A stretch of 64,000 nucleotides of DNA from Amycolatopsis nivea (GTDB lineage: Bacteria > Actinomycetota > Actinomycetes > Mycobacteriales > Pseudonocardiaceae): the NCBI RefSeq assembly GCF_004522235.1, contig NZ_SDLT01000006.1, forward strand, positions 186,001-250,000, in the 5' to 3' direction. The notes below the pieces were generated by a model. The model ran no database searches and was not told the origin of the DNA. It saw only the letters and a list, made by a program, of their open reading frames with translations. The stretch's first letter is position 1. Each line of letters starts with the position of its first letter. Below are positions 10,405 through 18,915 of this stretch, piece after piece. Position numbers and translations under genes: made by a program.

Positions 10405-11340
10405 GAGAACTCGGTGCCTGGCAAGGAAAGCAGCGGGCGTCGACCGCTGCCGGAGCCGAACCGCCCGGTCTTGCCGAGTGCGGCAGGAAAGCAGGCTCCG
10501 TGCGAGCGCGGGTTTGGTGGGAACTCTGCAAGGCTCGGCGATGAAAGCCAAACCACCGAGCGTTCGAGTGCTGCACGCACGTGGCCGTGCGCGAGCGTTT
10601 GTCAGCGGACGCGCGGCGAGAATTCCGCGAAATCGGGCAGCACAAGGCCAAGCCGCCGGTCTTAATGGGTGCTGCGGGTGCCCTCGGCTGTGCGCGTGCG
10701 CAGGTCGACGGAAAGACGGCGAGAACTCCGGCAGCGAAAGCCACCGGTCTTGCCGAGCGATGCGAGCACCCCGGCTGCACACGCTCGGCAGAACGGCGGT
10801 GTGAACTCGGCGGGATCCGGCGGCGAAAGCCAATCCGCCCGATCCCGCCGAGCGCTGCACGCACCCGGCCGCACACGAGCGCGGTCACCGCACGACCGGG
10901 ATGAGCTCCGCAACGTCCGGCAGCAGCGACACCCCGCCGCGCACGAGCGCGGATCACCGCACGCGCAGCGTGAACTCTGCAAGGCCTGGCGGCGGCACCC
11001 CGGGGCGCGCGAGCGCGGATCACCGCACGCGCGACGTGAACTCCCCAAGGCCCAGCAGCGGAGGTGCCCTGCCGCGCACGAGCGCCGATCACCGCACGCG
11101 CGACGTGAACTCCCCAAGGCCCAGCAGCGGAGGTGCCCTGCCGCGCACGAGCGCCGATCACCGCACGCGCGACGTGAACTCCCCAAGGCCCAGCAGCGGA
11201 GGTGCCCTGCCGCGCACGAGCGCCGATCACCGCACGCGCAACGTGAACTCCGCAAGGCCCGGCGGCGGCACCCCGGGGTGCGCGAGCGCGGATCACCGCA
11301 CGCGCGGCGTGAACTCCGCGAGATCCGGCAGCGGCGGCAC
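10405..11340. repeat. tandem repeat array derived from the 3' end of the SWIM gene
   Basis: A 0.9-kb stretch without a credible gene, built from repeats anchored on a (G/C)xGAACTCCGC-like box at about 10405, 10519, 10618, 10721, 10801, 10900, 10970, 11036, 11105, 11174, 11243 and 11309. The right half is regular, with unit lengths 66, 69, 69, 69 and 66, all multiples of three. Units 11036-11104 and 11105-11173 are identical and 11174-11242 differs by one base. The left half is degenerate, with units of 70-114 bases. The last unit runs into the final codons of the SWIM gene. Several frames stay open through the array, as expected in GC-rich repeats. I see no reason to call any of them a gene. 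Confidence 0.85.
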
Positions 11341-11940
11341 CTCCCGGGCATACATGTCCGCCGCCAGCACGCCGGTGGTGACCCGGGTGGCGGTGCGGCG
11401 GCCGAGTTCGTCGAGGATTTCCTGTTCGGTCCGGCCGCGGGCGAGCAGGAGCAGGAACGGGTCCGCGTCGAGCAGCCACGCGACCTGGAACGACAGGGCG
11501 GCGGCGTGCCGGCACGGGAGTTCCCAGCCGGGGCAGTCGCAGTCCGGGTCGAGGTCGCCGATGCCGGGCAGCAGCGGGACGACCTCGGCCAGTTCCGGCG
11601 GCAGGTGCCGGTCGAGCAGTGCGGCTAGGTGGCCGGAGTGGTCGGCGGCGCGGTCGAGCAGCAGTTCCCAGTCCGTTGTGGACAGTTCGGCCAGGTGCAC
11701 GCCGGTGCGGTACGGGCCGTCGTCGGCGTCCTCGGTGGTCGCGGTGATCAGGCCGGGGCTGACCGTGATCGGGCCGACCAGGCCCGCGGCGGCGTAGCTT
11801 CGGCCTTTCTTCAGCTGCCGCAGGTCGAGCGCGGTGTCCTCCATCGCCTGCAGCCACGCGCGGCCCCACCAGGTGCGGGCGAACGGGCCGCGGCCGGGGC
11901 GGGCGGGGAACGCGGGGAATCCGCGGACCCGGTCGGTCAT
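11293..11940 (-). CDS. SWIM zinc finger family protein
   Basis: A 215-residue protein with a SWIM zinc motif (CxCx6CxH in DCDCPGWELPCRHAAAL), preceded by a WWGRAWLQAME N-terminal block usual in actinobacterial SWIM proteins. SWIM domains mediate DNA or protein contacts. Its ATG overlaps the stop of the upstream SNF2 helicase in an ATGA, so the two are made together, probably as one chromatin- or repair-related complex. The last codons (PDLAEFTPRVR, then TGA) lie inside the first unit of the tandem array, so the present C-terminus may have been shaped by repeat slippage. Confidence 0.88.
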   Translation of the reverse strand: MTDRVRGFPAFPARPGRGPFARTWWGRAWLQAMEDTALDLRQLKKGRSYAAAGLVGPITVSPGLITATTEDADDGPYRTGVHLAELSTTDWELLLDRAADHSGHLAALLDRHLPPELAEVVPLLPGIGDLDPDCDCPGWELPCRHAAALSFQVAWLLDADPFLLLLARGRTEQEILDELGRRTATRVTTGVLAADMYAREVPPLPDLAEFTPRVR

Positions 11941-14426
11941 CGCTGCCTCCGGAGGGTGACGAGCTCGGCCAGTTCGGCGTCGGTGAGTTCGGTGAGCGCG
12001 GCCTCGCCCGAGGCGAGCACCGCGTCGGCGAGCGCGCGTTTCTCCCGCAGCATCACCGCGATCCGGTCCTCGACGGTGCCTTCCGCGACCAAACGGTGGA
12101 CCTGCACCGGCCGCGTCTGCCCGATCCGGTACGCGCGGTCGGTCGCCTGGTCCTCGACCGCCGGGTTCCACCATCGGTCGTAGTGCACGACGTGGTCGGC
12201 CCGCGTGAGGGTGAGCCCGGTGCCCGCGGCCTTGAGCGACAACAGGAACACCGGCACGTCGCCGTTCTGGAAACCGCGGACCAGCTCCTCGCGCCGCGCG
12301 ACCGGGGTGCCGCCGTGCAGCAGCTGCGAGGGGACGCCCCGTGCGGCGAGGTGCCGTTCGAGCAGCCGCGCCATCACGACGTACTGGGTGAACACCAGCA
12401 CCGCGCCGTCCTCGGCGAGGATCGTGTCGAGCAGTTCGTCGAGCAGCTCGAGCTTGCCGGACCGCCCGGCGAGCGGGCTGTTCTCGGGCTCGCCGAGGAA
12501 CTGCGCGGGATGGTTGCAGATCTGCTTGAGCGCGGTGAGCAGCTTGACCACGCGGCCGCGGCGGGCCATGCCGTCGCTCGCGGAGATGTCCGCCATCAGC
12601 TCGCGCACGGTCGCCTCGTACAGCGCGGCCTGCTCGGCGGTGAGCGACACCGGCCGATCGGTCTCGGTCTTGGCGGGCAGCTCGGGCGCGATGCCCGGGT
12701 CGGATTTGCGGCGGCGCAACAGGAACGGCCGCAGCAGCCGCGACAACTGCTCGGCGACCGCCGGATCGGCCCCGGATTCGACCGGCTTCCCCCAGCGCCT
12801 GCGGAAATCGGCGAGCGGGCCGAGCAGGCCGGGAGTGGTCCAGTCGAGGATCGCCCACAGTTCGGTGAGAGTGTTCTCCACCGGCGTGCCGGTGAGCGCG
12901 ACCTTCGCCGCGGAAGGCAGCAGCCGCAGCGCTTTCGCCGTGTCGGAACGGTGGTTCTTCACGTGCTGGGCCTCGTCGGCGACCAGCAGATCCCAGCTCA
13001 CCCCGGCCAGCGGCGCGGGATCGGTGCGCAGCGTGCCGTAGGTGGTGAGGACGAACCCGCCGCCGAGATCGTCCAGCGACCGCGCTGTGCCGTGGAACCG
13101 CCGCACCGGCGTCCCGGGCGCGAACCGGCGGATCTCGGTTTCCCACGTGCCCAGCAGCGAAGCCGGGCACACGACCAGCGTCGGACCGGCGCCGCGGTGC
13201 AGGTGCAGGGCGATGAGCGTGACGGTTTTGCCGAGCCCCATGTCGTCGGCGAGACAGCAGCCGAGGCCGAGGCCGGTGACGGTGTCGAGCCACTGCAGGC
13301 CGCGCAGCTGGTAGTCGCGCAGGGTCGCGGCCAGCCCGGCCGGCTGCGGCACGGGCACGGGGTCGGCCGACAGCCGCTCGCGCAGCTCCTCCAGCCACCC
13401 GTCGGTGCGGACCTCCACCTGCTCGCCGTCGACCTCGGTGCGCCCGGTGAGCGCGACGCCCAGCGCCTCGATCGCGGTGAGCGGCTTGAGCGTGCGGTCC
13501 CGGGCGCGGTCCGCGGTCGTGCGGTCCAGCAGCACCCACCGGTCCCGCAGCCGGACGACCGGACGCTGGGCCTCGGCGAGCGCGTCGAGTTCCGCGACGC
13601 TCAGCTCGCTGTCGCCGAGCGCGAGCTGCCAGTCGAACTGCAGCACCCGGTCGCCGCCGAAGAACGACCGCGCGTCCGACGGCGCGTCGCCCGGCCGGAC
13701 GACCGCTCGCGCGGCCAGCCCGGTGAGCTCCGCGGGCCAGTGGACCGCCAGCTCCGCGGCGTCGAGCGCGCCGGCGAGCAGTTCGGCGATCTCGCGGTCT
13801 CCCAGCGCGACCGACGACGGCACCGCCGCCGACAGCAGCGGAGCCAGCGCGGGCCACACCTCGGCTCCGTGCCGCAAGGCCAGCAGGACCTCGTGCCGCG
13901 CCTCCTGGCTGCCCGTGCGCCACAGTTCTTCCGCGTCCACCAGCGGTTCGGTCCCGCCGTGCACCTGGACGACCGCGCGGAACCGGCCGCCCGCCAGGTC
14001 GTCGGACTCGATCCGCAGCGACACCCGCAGCGCGGGCTCCACTCCGGCGACGTCGCCGAGGAACCGCATCAGCAGCGGATACGGCTCCGGCAACCGCGCC
14101 GGGTCGCCTGGGATCGGCGTCGCGTGCGCGTGCGGCGGCATCGCATCGGCGAGCCGGCGCAGCCAAGCTTCCTCGTCGGGGTCGAGCGCCCCGGTCCACC
14201 CGGCCGACGCGAGCCGTTCCGCGGCCTCGGCGGCCAGCGCCCAGAACCTCGCCGACGGACCGGCCAGCGTCCGCAGCACGGGCACCGCGTCCGCGGTCGG
14301 CAACCGCAGCGCGGGCACCGTGCGCACCCCGTCCGGCAGCACGACCTCGACGGTCCCGGGCGCCCCGGGACCGTCCGGCTCCGCGCCGTCCGGTCTCCAG
14401 AACACGACCCGGCCCGGCTCCACCAC
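11937..14426 (-). CDS. SNF2-type DEAD/DEAH box helicase
   Basis: An 829-residue Swi2/Snf2 ATPase. The N-terminal third is an actinobacterial accessory region. The helicase core shows motif I DDMGLGKT, motif II DEAQ, motif III LTGTPVEN, then the C-terminal motor with VFTQYVVMARLLERHL, LKAAGTGLTLTRADHV and DRAYRIGQTRPVQVHRL. It translocates on double-stranded DNA. Coupling to a SWIM gene is a recurring actinobacterial arrangement of unclear job. The GTG at 14426 is the most upstream plausible start after a GGGAGGGCGGAG stretch. The start is uncertain by several codons. Confidence 0.9.
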   Translation of the reverse strand: MVEPGRVVFWRPDGAEPDGPGAPGTVEVVLPDGVRTVPALRLPTADAVPVLRTLAGPSARFWALAAEAAERLASAGWTGALDPDEEAWLRRLADAMPPHAHATPIPGDPARLPEPYPLLMRFLGDVAGVEPALRVSLRIESDDLAGGRFRAVVQVHGGTEPLVDAEELWRTGSQEARHEVLLALRHGAEVWPALAPLLSAAVPSSVALGDREIAELLAGALDAAELAVHWPAELTGLAARAVVRPGDAPSDARSFFGGDRVLQFDWQLALGDSELSVAELDALAEAQRPVVRLRDRWVLLDRTTADRARDRTLKPLTAIEALGVALTGRTEVDGEQVEVRTDGWLEELRERLSADPVPVPQPAGLAATLRDYQLRGLQWLDTVTGLGLGCCLADDMGLGKTVTLIALHLHRGAGPTLVVCPASLLGTWETEIRRFAPGTPVRRFHGTARSLDDLGGGFVLTTYGTLRTDPAPLAGVSWDLLVADEAQHVKNHRSDTAKALRLLPSAAKVALTGTPVENTLTELWAILDWTTPGLLGPLADFRRRWGKPVESGADPAVAEQLSRLLRPFLLRRRKSDPGIAPELPAKTETDRPVSLTAEQAALYEATVRELMADISASDGMARRGRVVKLLTALKQICNHPAQFLGEPENSPLAGRSGKLELLDELLDTILAEDGAVLVFTQYVVMARLLERHLAARGVPSQLLHGGTPVARREELVRGFQNGDVPVFLLSLKAAGTGLTLTRADHVVHYDRWWNPAVEDQATDRAYRIGQTRPVQVHRLVAEGTVEDRIAVMLREKRALADAVLASGEAALTELTDAELAELVTLRRQR

Positions 14427-14489
14427 TACTGAATTCAGCGCTCCGCCCTCCCCTGGCTGGCCTCTCCGGGATAGTCTACCGGAAAACTC

Positions 14490-14502
14490 TGTACTGCGTA
14501 CA
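14490..14502. promoter_or_regulatory. TetR autoregulatory palindrome
   Basis: TGTAC-TGC-GTACA, a perfect 5+5 dyad lying immediately before the AAGGAG ribosome site of the following tetR gene. This is the usual operator type of TetR_C_1 (tetracycline-repressor-like) regulators. It could also influence the divergent helicase gene 64 bases away. Confidence 0.65.
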
Positions 14503-14511
14503 AGGAGCGAA

Positions 14512-15261
14512 ATGGACACCGAGGAACCGGGCGATCCGCGGCGGGCCATCGAACTGCTGTGGGGCGTGCCCGGCCCCCCGCGCCGCGGCCCGAAGCCGAA
14601 GCTGTCGGTCGAGCACGTGGTGTCCGCCGGGATCCGGGTCGCGGACGCGGAAGGACTGGACGCGGTCACCATGCGCCGGATCGCCGACGAACTCGGCGTC
14701 GCCACGATGTCGCTCTACACCTACGTGCCCGGCCGCGACGAGCTGCTGGAGCTGATGCTCGACCACGCGCACGGCGAGCTCCCGGGCGAACTGCCGGAGG
14801 GCTGGCGGGCCGGGCTCGCCGCGGTCGCCGAGGACCTGTGGCGGCTCTACCACCGGCATCCGTGGCTGCTGGAGATCCGCGTCGGCCGCCCGACGCTGGG
14901 CCCGCACACCTTCGCCAAATACGAGCGCGAACTCGCCGCGATGGACGAACTCGACCTCGACGACGTCCAGCTCGACGCGATCGTCAGCCTGCTCAACGGA
15001 CTGGTCGCCGGCGCGGCGCGCGGTTCGGTGGACGCGACCCGCGCCGCCCGGCGCAGCGGGTTGAGCGACGTCGACTGGTGGAATCGTTCCGCGCCGGTGC
15101 TGGCGGAAATCCCGGCGGCCGATCCGGTGCACTTCCCGCGCGCGAGCCGGGTCGGCACCACCGCGGGACTGACCTACGGCGGATCTTCGGATCCCGAGCA
15201 CCATTTCCGGTTCGGGCTCGAGCGCATCCTCGACGGGATCGGCCAGCTCGCCGGAGCCTGA
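14512..15261 (+). CDS. TetR family regulator with TetR_C_1-like ligand domain
   Basis: A 249-residue repressor. A basic linker (RRGPKPKLSVEHVV) precedes the helix-turn-helix (VTMRRIADELGVATMSLYTYVPGRDELL), the form seen in regulators with a TetR_C_1 ligand domain. Its ATG has a good AAGGAG site. It stands divergent from the SNF2/SWIM pair and 86 bases before the sigma-factor module, with a likely self-operator at 14490-14502. Its target besides itself is unclear. Confidence 0.86.
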   Translation: MDTEEPGDPRRAIELLWGVPGPPRRGPKPKLSVEHVVSAGIRVADAEGLDAVTMRRIADELGVATMSLYTYVPGRDELLELMLDHAHGELPGELPEGWRAGLAAVAEDLWRLYHRHPWLLEIRVGRPTLGPHTFAKYERELAAMDELDLDDVQLDAIVSLLNGLVAGAARGSVDATRAARRSGLSDVDWWNRSAPVLAEIPAADPVHFPRASRVGTTAGLTYGGSSDPEHHFRFGLERILDGIGQLAGA

Positions 15262-15347
15262 CCGCGCGAAATTGTCGGTGCCCCGGTTTACCGTTCGGAG
15301 AGTGCCGGCGGAACCCGTTCGCCGGCCCGCATAGGGAGGGGCACGCA

Positions 15348-17462
15348 GTGACCGGGCAGCACGACGCGGCCGAAGCCGCGGTCGCGCAGGCGTTCCGCGA
15401 CGAGTGGAGCTCCGTCGTGGCCACGCTCATCCGCGTCACTGGCGACTGGGACCTGGCCGAGGAATGCGCCCAGGACGCGTTCGCGCTCGCCGTGCGCACC
15501 TGGCCGCGCGACGGCGTGCCGGACCGCCCCGGAGCGTGGCTCACCACCGCCGCCCGCAACCGTGCCGTCGACCGGCTCCGCCGCGCGTCGGCGGGAGCGG
15601 ACAAACTCCGGGAGGCCGCGCTGCTGACCGTCCCGGACGAACCGGCAGCCGTCCACAGTGGACAGAACATGGTGGAAGACGACCGGCTCCGGCTCATCTT
15701 CACCTGCTGCCATCCCGCGCTCGCGTTCGAAGCGCAGGTGGCGCTCGCGCTGCGCACGCTCGTCGGGCTCAGCACCGCCGAGATCGCCCGCGCGTTCCTC
15801 GTGTCCGAGTCGACGATGTCGCAGCGCCTCGTCCGGGTGAAACGCAAGATCCGCGCCGCCGGGATCCCGTACCGGGTGCCGCCCGCGCACCTGCTGCCCG
15901 AGCGCACCGCCGCGGTGCTCGGCGTGCTGTACCTGCTGTTCAACGAGGGGTACTCGGCCAGCGAAGGCGACGACCTCCAGCGTCCCGATCTGGCGGTCGA
16001 AGCGATCCGGCTGGCCCGGCTGCTGCATTCCCTGATGCCGGACGAATCCGAGGCCACCGGCCTGCTCGCGCTGCTCCTGCTCCAACACGCCCGCCGCGGC
16101 ACGCGGAACAGCCCCGACGGCGAATTGATCCCGCTCGAGGAACAAGACCGCAGCCAGTGGGACACCGCTGCGATCGCCGAAGGCACCGCGCTGCTGGAAA
16201 GTGCGTTGCGACGGCGCAGCCCTGGGCCGTACCAAGTGCAGGCCGCGATCGCCGCGTGCCACGCCAGTGCCGCGCGCGCCGAAGACACCGACTGGGCGCA
16301 GATCGCCGGGCTGTATCTCCAACTGCGGCGTTACCGGCCGGGTCCGGTGGTCGAACTGAACCGTGCGGTCGCGGTCGGCATGGCCGTCGGACCGGAAGCC
16401 GGGCTCGCCCTCGCCGACCGGCTGGCCGAGGACTTGGCGGGCTACCACCTGCTGCCCGCCACCCGCGCGGACTTCCTCCGCAGGCTCGGCCGCACCGAAG
16501 AAGCCCAGGTCGCGTACGCCGAAGCGCTCGCCTTGGCCCCCACCGGAGCCGAACGCGGCTACCTCCGGAGAAGACTTTCGGAAATTTCTTCGCCGGAGGT
16601 GTCTGTCTCCGCCTCGTCCGTTCGTCGGGAGGGCAGAACCGACTCCGGAAGGACAGTCATGATCACCAAGACCCTCAGCGCACCCGGCGCGCAGATCCAC
16701 TACGACGTCGCCGGATCCGGGCCGCTGCTGCTCCTGGTGCCCGGCGGGCCCGCGGACGCCACCGGGTTCGCCGCGCTGCGCCCGTGCCTCTCCGACCGCT
16801 ACACCGTCGTCACCTTCGACCCGCGCGGGATCTCCCGCAGCCGCACCACCGATCTCGACGACGACCTGGTCGGCCAGCACGCCGAGGACGTCCAGCGGTT
16901 GCTCGCCGAACTCGACGCCGGGCCGGTCTCGGTGCTGGCCAACAGCGGCGGCGCGATCACCATGCTCGAACACGCCACGCGCTACCCGGGCGCGGTCCGG
17001 ACGCTCGTCGCGCACGAACCGCCGGTCAGCCGCTACCTCGGCGACCTGCTGGCCGATTTCCCGGACATCCCGGGGATCTACCGGGAGCAGGGCGTCGACG
17101 CGGCGATCGGAGCGTTCATGGCCGCCAGCGGCTTCGAGATCCCGCCGCCGCCCGAGCACCCCACCGCCGAGGAAATCGAGCAGGGCAAGCAGATGCGCGG
17201 CAACTTCGAGGTGTTCTTCGGCAAGCTGATGGGCGCCATCGGCGCGTGGGAACCCGATCTCGAAGCGCTCGCCGCCGCGGACACCCGGATCGTCGTCGCG
17301 GTCGGCGAGGCGGTCGGGACCCCGGCGTACGAGGCGGGTGTCGGCCTGGCCCGGGCGCTGGGCAGCGAGCCGGTCCAGTTCCCGGGCGACCACGGCGGTT
17401 TCGCCGCCGAACCCGAGGCGTTCGCCGCCCGCCTCGCCGAAACCCTCAACGAGGAGAACTGA
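15348..17462 (+). CDS. ECF42-like sigma factor in one frame with an alpha/beta hydrolase
   Basis: Residues 1-437 are a complete ECF42-type sigma factor. Region 2 has AEECAQDAFALAVRTW and PGAWLTTAARNRAVDRLRR; region 4 has LSTAEIARAFLVSESTMSQRLVRVKRKIR. The long C-terminal extension with LNRAVAVGMAVGPEAGLALAD is TPR-like, as is usual in this group. There is no stop codon after the sigma part. A 24-residue Ser/Arg-rich linker leads straight into a 267-residue hydrolase (residues 438-704). GTG start after GGGAGGGG. Downstream is a DGPF-domain gene, the classic ECF42 partner. Either a true fusion is made, or the stop was lost and the internal ATG (16659) still makes hydrolase alone. Confidence 0.82.
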   Translation: MTGQHDAAEAAVAQAFRDEWSSVVATLIRVTGDWDLAEECAQDAFALAVRTWPRDGVPDRPGAWLTTAARNRAVDRLRRASAGADKLREAALLTVPDEPAAVHSGQNMVEDDRLRLIFTCCHPALAFEAQVALALRTLVGLSTAEIARAFLVSESTMSQRLVRVKRKIRAAGIPYRVPPAHLLPERTAAVLGVLYLLFNEGYSASEGDDLQRPDLAVEAIRLARLLHSLMPDESEATGLLALLLLQHARRGTRNSPDGELIPLEEQDRSQWDTAAIAEGTALLESALRRRSPGPYQVQAAIAACHASAARAEDTDWAQIAGLYLQLRRYRPGPVVELNRAVAVGMAVGPEAGLALADRLAEDLAGYHLLPATRADFLRRLGRTEEAQVAYAEALALAPTGAERGYLRRRLSEISSPEVSVSASSVRREGRTDSGRTVMITKTLSAPGAQIHYDVAGSGPLLLLVPGGPADATGFAALRPCLSDRYTVVTFDPRGISRSRTTDLDDDLVGQHAEDVQRLLAELDAGPVSVLANSGGAITMLEHATRYPGAVRTLVAHEPPVSRYLGDLLADFPDIPGIYREQGVDAAIGAFMAASGFEIPPPPEHPTAEEIEQGKQMRGNFEVFFGKLMGAIGAWEPDLEALAAADTRIVVAVGEAVGTPAYEAGVGLARALGSEPVQFPGDHGGFAAEPEAFAARLAETLNEEN
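16659..17462 (+). CDS. alpha/beta hydrolase (internal start within the sigma fusion)
   Basis: A 267-residue alpha/beta-hydrolase-fold protein. It has GGPADATGF as the oxyanion region, FDPRGISRS, the nucleophile elbow LANSGGA with Ser96 (an N before the serine instead of the usual GxSxG first glycine context) and GDHGGF as the catalytic histidine. The ATG is preceded by a GGAAGGA site six bases away, so independent translation is likely even though the same frame is open from the sigma factor. The stop overlaps the ATG of the DGPF gene by one base (TGATG), which couples them. Confidence 0.72.
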   Translation: MITKTLSAPGAQIHYDVAGSGPLLLLVPGGPADATGFAALRPCLSDRYTVVTFDPRGISRSRTTDLDDDLVGQHAEDVQRLLAELDAGPVSVLANSGGAITMLEHATRYPGAVRTLVAHEPPVSRYLGDLLADFPDIPGIYREQGVDAAIGAFMAASGFEIPPPPEHPTAEEIEQGKQMRGNFEVFFGKLMGAIGAWEPDLEALAAADTRIVVAVGEAVGTPAYEAGVGLARALGSEPVQFPGDHGGFAAEPEAFAARLAETLNEEN

Positions 17463-17785
17463 TGCGCTACCTGCTGATGATCGCCGGCTCCGAAGAGCCG
17501 ACCCCTGAACAGCTCGCGATCGGCTGCGGCGGCTGGTCCGAGGACCTGCTGCAGCGCGGCATCCTCGTCGGCGGCGGCGGACTGCACCCGCCCGCGACAG
17601 CCACCACGGTCCGCGTGCGCGACGGCGAGGTCCTGCTCACCGACGGGCCGTTCGCCGAGACCAAAGACCAGATCGGCGGCTACGCCGTGCTCGAATGCGC
17701 CGACCTCGACGAGGCCGTCGACCACGCGTCCCGGCACCCGGCCGCGACCTACGGCACCATCGAAGTACGCCCGCTGCTCGGCTGA
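17462..17785 (+). CDS. YCII/DGPF-domain protein
   Basis: A 107-residue YCII-related protein with the hallmark DGPFAETKDQIGGYAVLE and the C-terminal EVRPLLG. Such proteins are the conserved genetic partners of ECF42 sigma factors. They are thought to feed into or act downstream of the sigma factor, though their biochemistry is poorly known. The start codon overlaps the hydrolase stop, so it is translationally coupled. Confidence 0.9.
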   Translation: MRYLLMIAGSEEPTPEQLAIGCGGWSEDLLQRGILVGGGGLHPPATATTVRVRDGEVLLTDGPFAETKDQIGGYAVLECADLDEAVDHASRHPAATYGTIEVRPLLG

Positions 17786-17817
17786 CTCCCGCACCCGCTC
17801 CCGGAAAGGAACCCCTC

Positions 17818-18306
17818 TTGCCCTCCATTGTGGACAGAAACGAACAGCGCTACGTCGGCTACCGCGCGACCGTCGGCCCCGACGGCATGGCCGAGGTCGC
17901 GCACCGGATCGCCGCGGTCATCGGCGCCCTCGCCGAACGCGGCCTCGAACCCGCCTGCGCGCCGTTCTTCCGGTACCTGGTGCTCGGCGCGGACATGGAG
18001 ACCGTCACCGTCGAGGTCGGCGTGCCGGTCACCGAACCGCTCGACCTCGGCGAGGAGTACTTCAACGACGTCCTGCCCGCCGGGAAATACGCACAGGCCA
18101 CCCACCACGGAGCGCCCAGCGGTCTGTTCGCCGCCACCGCCGACCTGCTCGCCTGGGGCGAAAAGGAGGACGTGCGCTGGGACCGCACCGTCGAGGCCGA
18201 CGGCGAGCACTGGGTCGCGCGGCTCGAGATCTACCGCACCAACCCGCAGATCGAGCCGGACGCGAACAACTGGGACACCGACCTCTGCTTCCGGCTCGCC
18301 GACTGA
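17818..18306 (+). CDS. GyrI-like effector-binding domain protein
   Basis: A 162-residue stand-alone GyrI/AraC effector-binding (SOUL-like) domain. It has RYVGYRATV, MAEVAHRIAAVIGALAERGL, a VEVGVPV strand and LPAGKYAQATHHGAPSGL, the last being a typical GyrI-like loop. These domains bind small cationic or planar ligands. The TTG at 17818 is chosen because a GGAAAGGA site lies eight bases upstream and the gene follows the DGPF gene by only 32 bases. It probably belongs to the sigma operon, perhaps as a ligand binder. Confidence 0.75.
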   Translation: MPSIVDRNEQRYVGYRATVGPDGMAEVAHRIAAVIGALAERGLEPACAPFFRYLVLGADMETVTVEVGVPVTEPLDLGEEYFNDVLPAGKYAQATHHGAPSGLFAATADLLAWGEKEDVRWDRTVEADGEHWVARLEIYRTNPQIEPDANNWDTDLCFRLAD

Positions 18307-18313
18307 CCTCCCC

Positions 18314-18344
18314 GGTGTCCCGGGGTCACGCGCCCCGGGACACC
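18314..18344. terminator. bidirectional terminator between convergent genes
   Basis: Perfect 12-base arms GGTGTCCCGGGG / CCCCGGGACACC (18314-18325 and 18333-18344) with a seven-base loop. They lie between the GyrI-like gene and the convergent DUF1772 gene and overlap the stop codon of the latter. Confidence 0.85.
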
Positions 18345-18802
18345 ACCGCACCGACCAGGCACCCGAATCCGGCCGCGGACAGCACCGTCCGCACCAGGTT
18401 CCAGCGCACCCACGGGTCCTCGAACTGGGCCCGCAGCGCGGCGAAATCGACCGTGTCCGCGGCGAGGGCGTTGTTCATCGGCACGTTGATCGCGCCGGTC
18501 ACCACCACCATCGCCACCAGCAGCGCGGCGCCCGCGATGAGCCAGGGCAACCCGCCTCGCGCGCCGCTGGTGAAGTGCAGCACCACGGCCGCGACGGCGA
18601 GCAGCGGCGCGCCCAGGAACGACAGCATGAACCAGCCGTTGAGGATCGCCTCGTTGATCCGGCGCATCGCGGTCACGAACGTGTGGTCGTCGGCATGGGC
18701 GAGGCCCGGCATCACCGACACCGTGTACGCGTAGAACAACCCCGCGATCAAGCCAGCCGCGACCACCGCCGCCACGAGCGCCGCCTTGGAAACGATCACC
18801 AT
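18326..18802 (-). CDS. DUF1772 (anthrone-oxygenase-like) membrane protein
   Basis: A 158-residue integral membrane protein with four hydrophobic helices (about residues 5-27, 55-75, 83-105 and 135-155). It has the family features NxxILNGWFM, INVPMNNAL and DPWVRWNLVRT. DUF1772 proteins are often next to oxidoreductases, and some are called anthrone oxygenases, but most are uncharacterised. The ATG at 18802 has an AAGG site; an upstream ATG at 18895 would run into the promoter of the divergent hydrolase. Confidence 0.82.
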   Translation of the reverse strand: MVIVSKAALVAAVVAAGLIAGLFYAYTVSVMPGLAHADDHTFVTAMRRINEAILNGWFMLSFLGAPLLAVAAVVLHFTSGARGGLPWLIAGAALLVAMVVVTGAINVPMNNALAADTVDFAALRAQFEDPWVRWNLVRTVLSAAGFGCLVGAVVSRGA

Positions 18803-18915
18803 CGCCTTGCCTTTCGTCTTGTCCCCCAACGCACCCCAGTCAACCCGCAGACCGCGAGACGATCCATCGGTTATCCGCTCGGAGCCATGCGTCATCGTCT
18901 CGCTAGGAGACCTCC

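Noticed and set aside
10900..11340. Possible CRISPR array
   Set aside because: Units adjoin directly without unique spacers, lengths are 66-69 bp, and no cas gene is present.
10328..11869. A long minus-strand open frame of 513 codons across the repeat array
   Set aside because: Three or more frames stay open through the same GC-rich repeats, the codon pattern does not fit, and the frame overlaps the well-supported SWIM gene in another phase.
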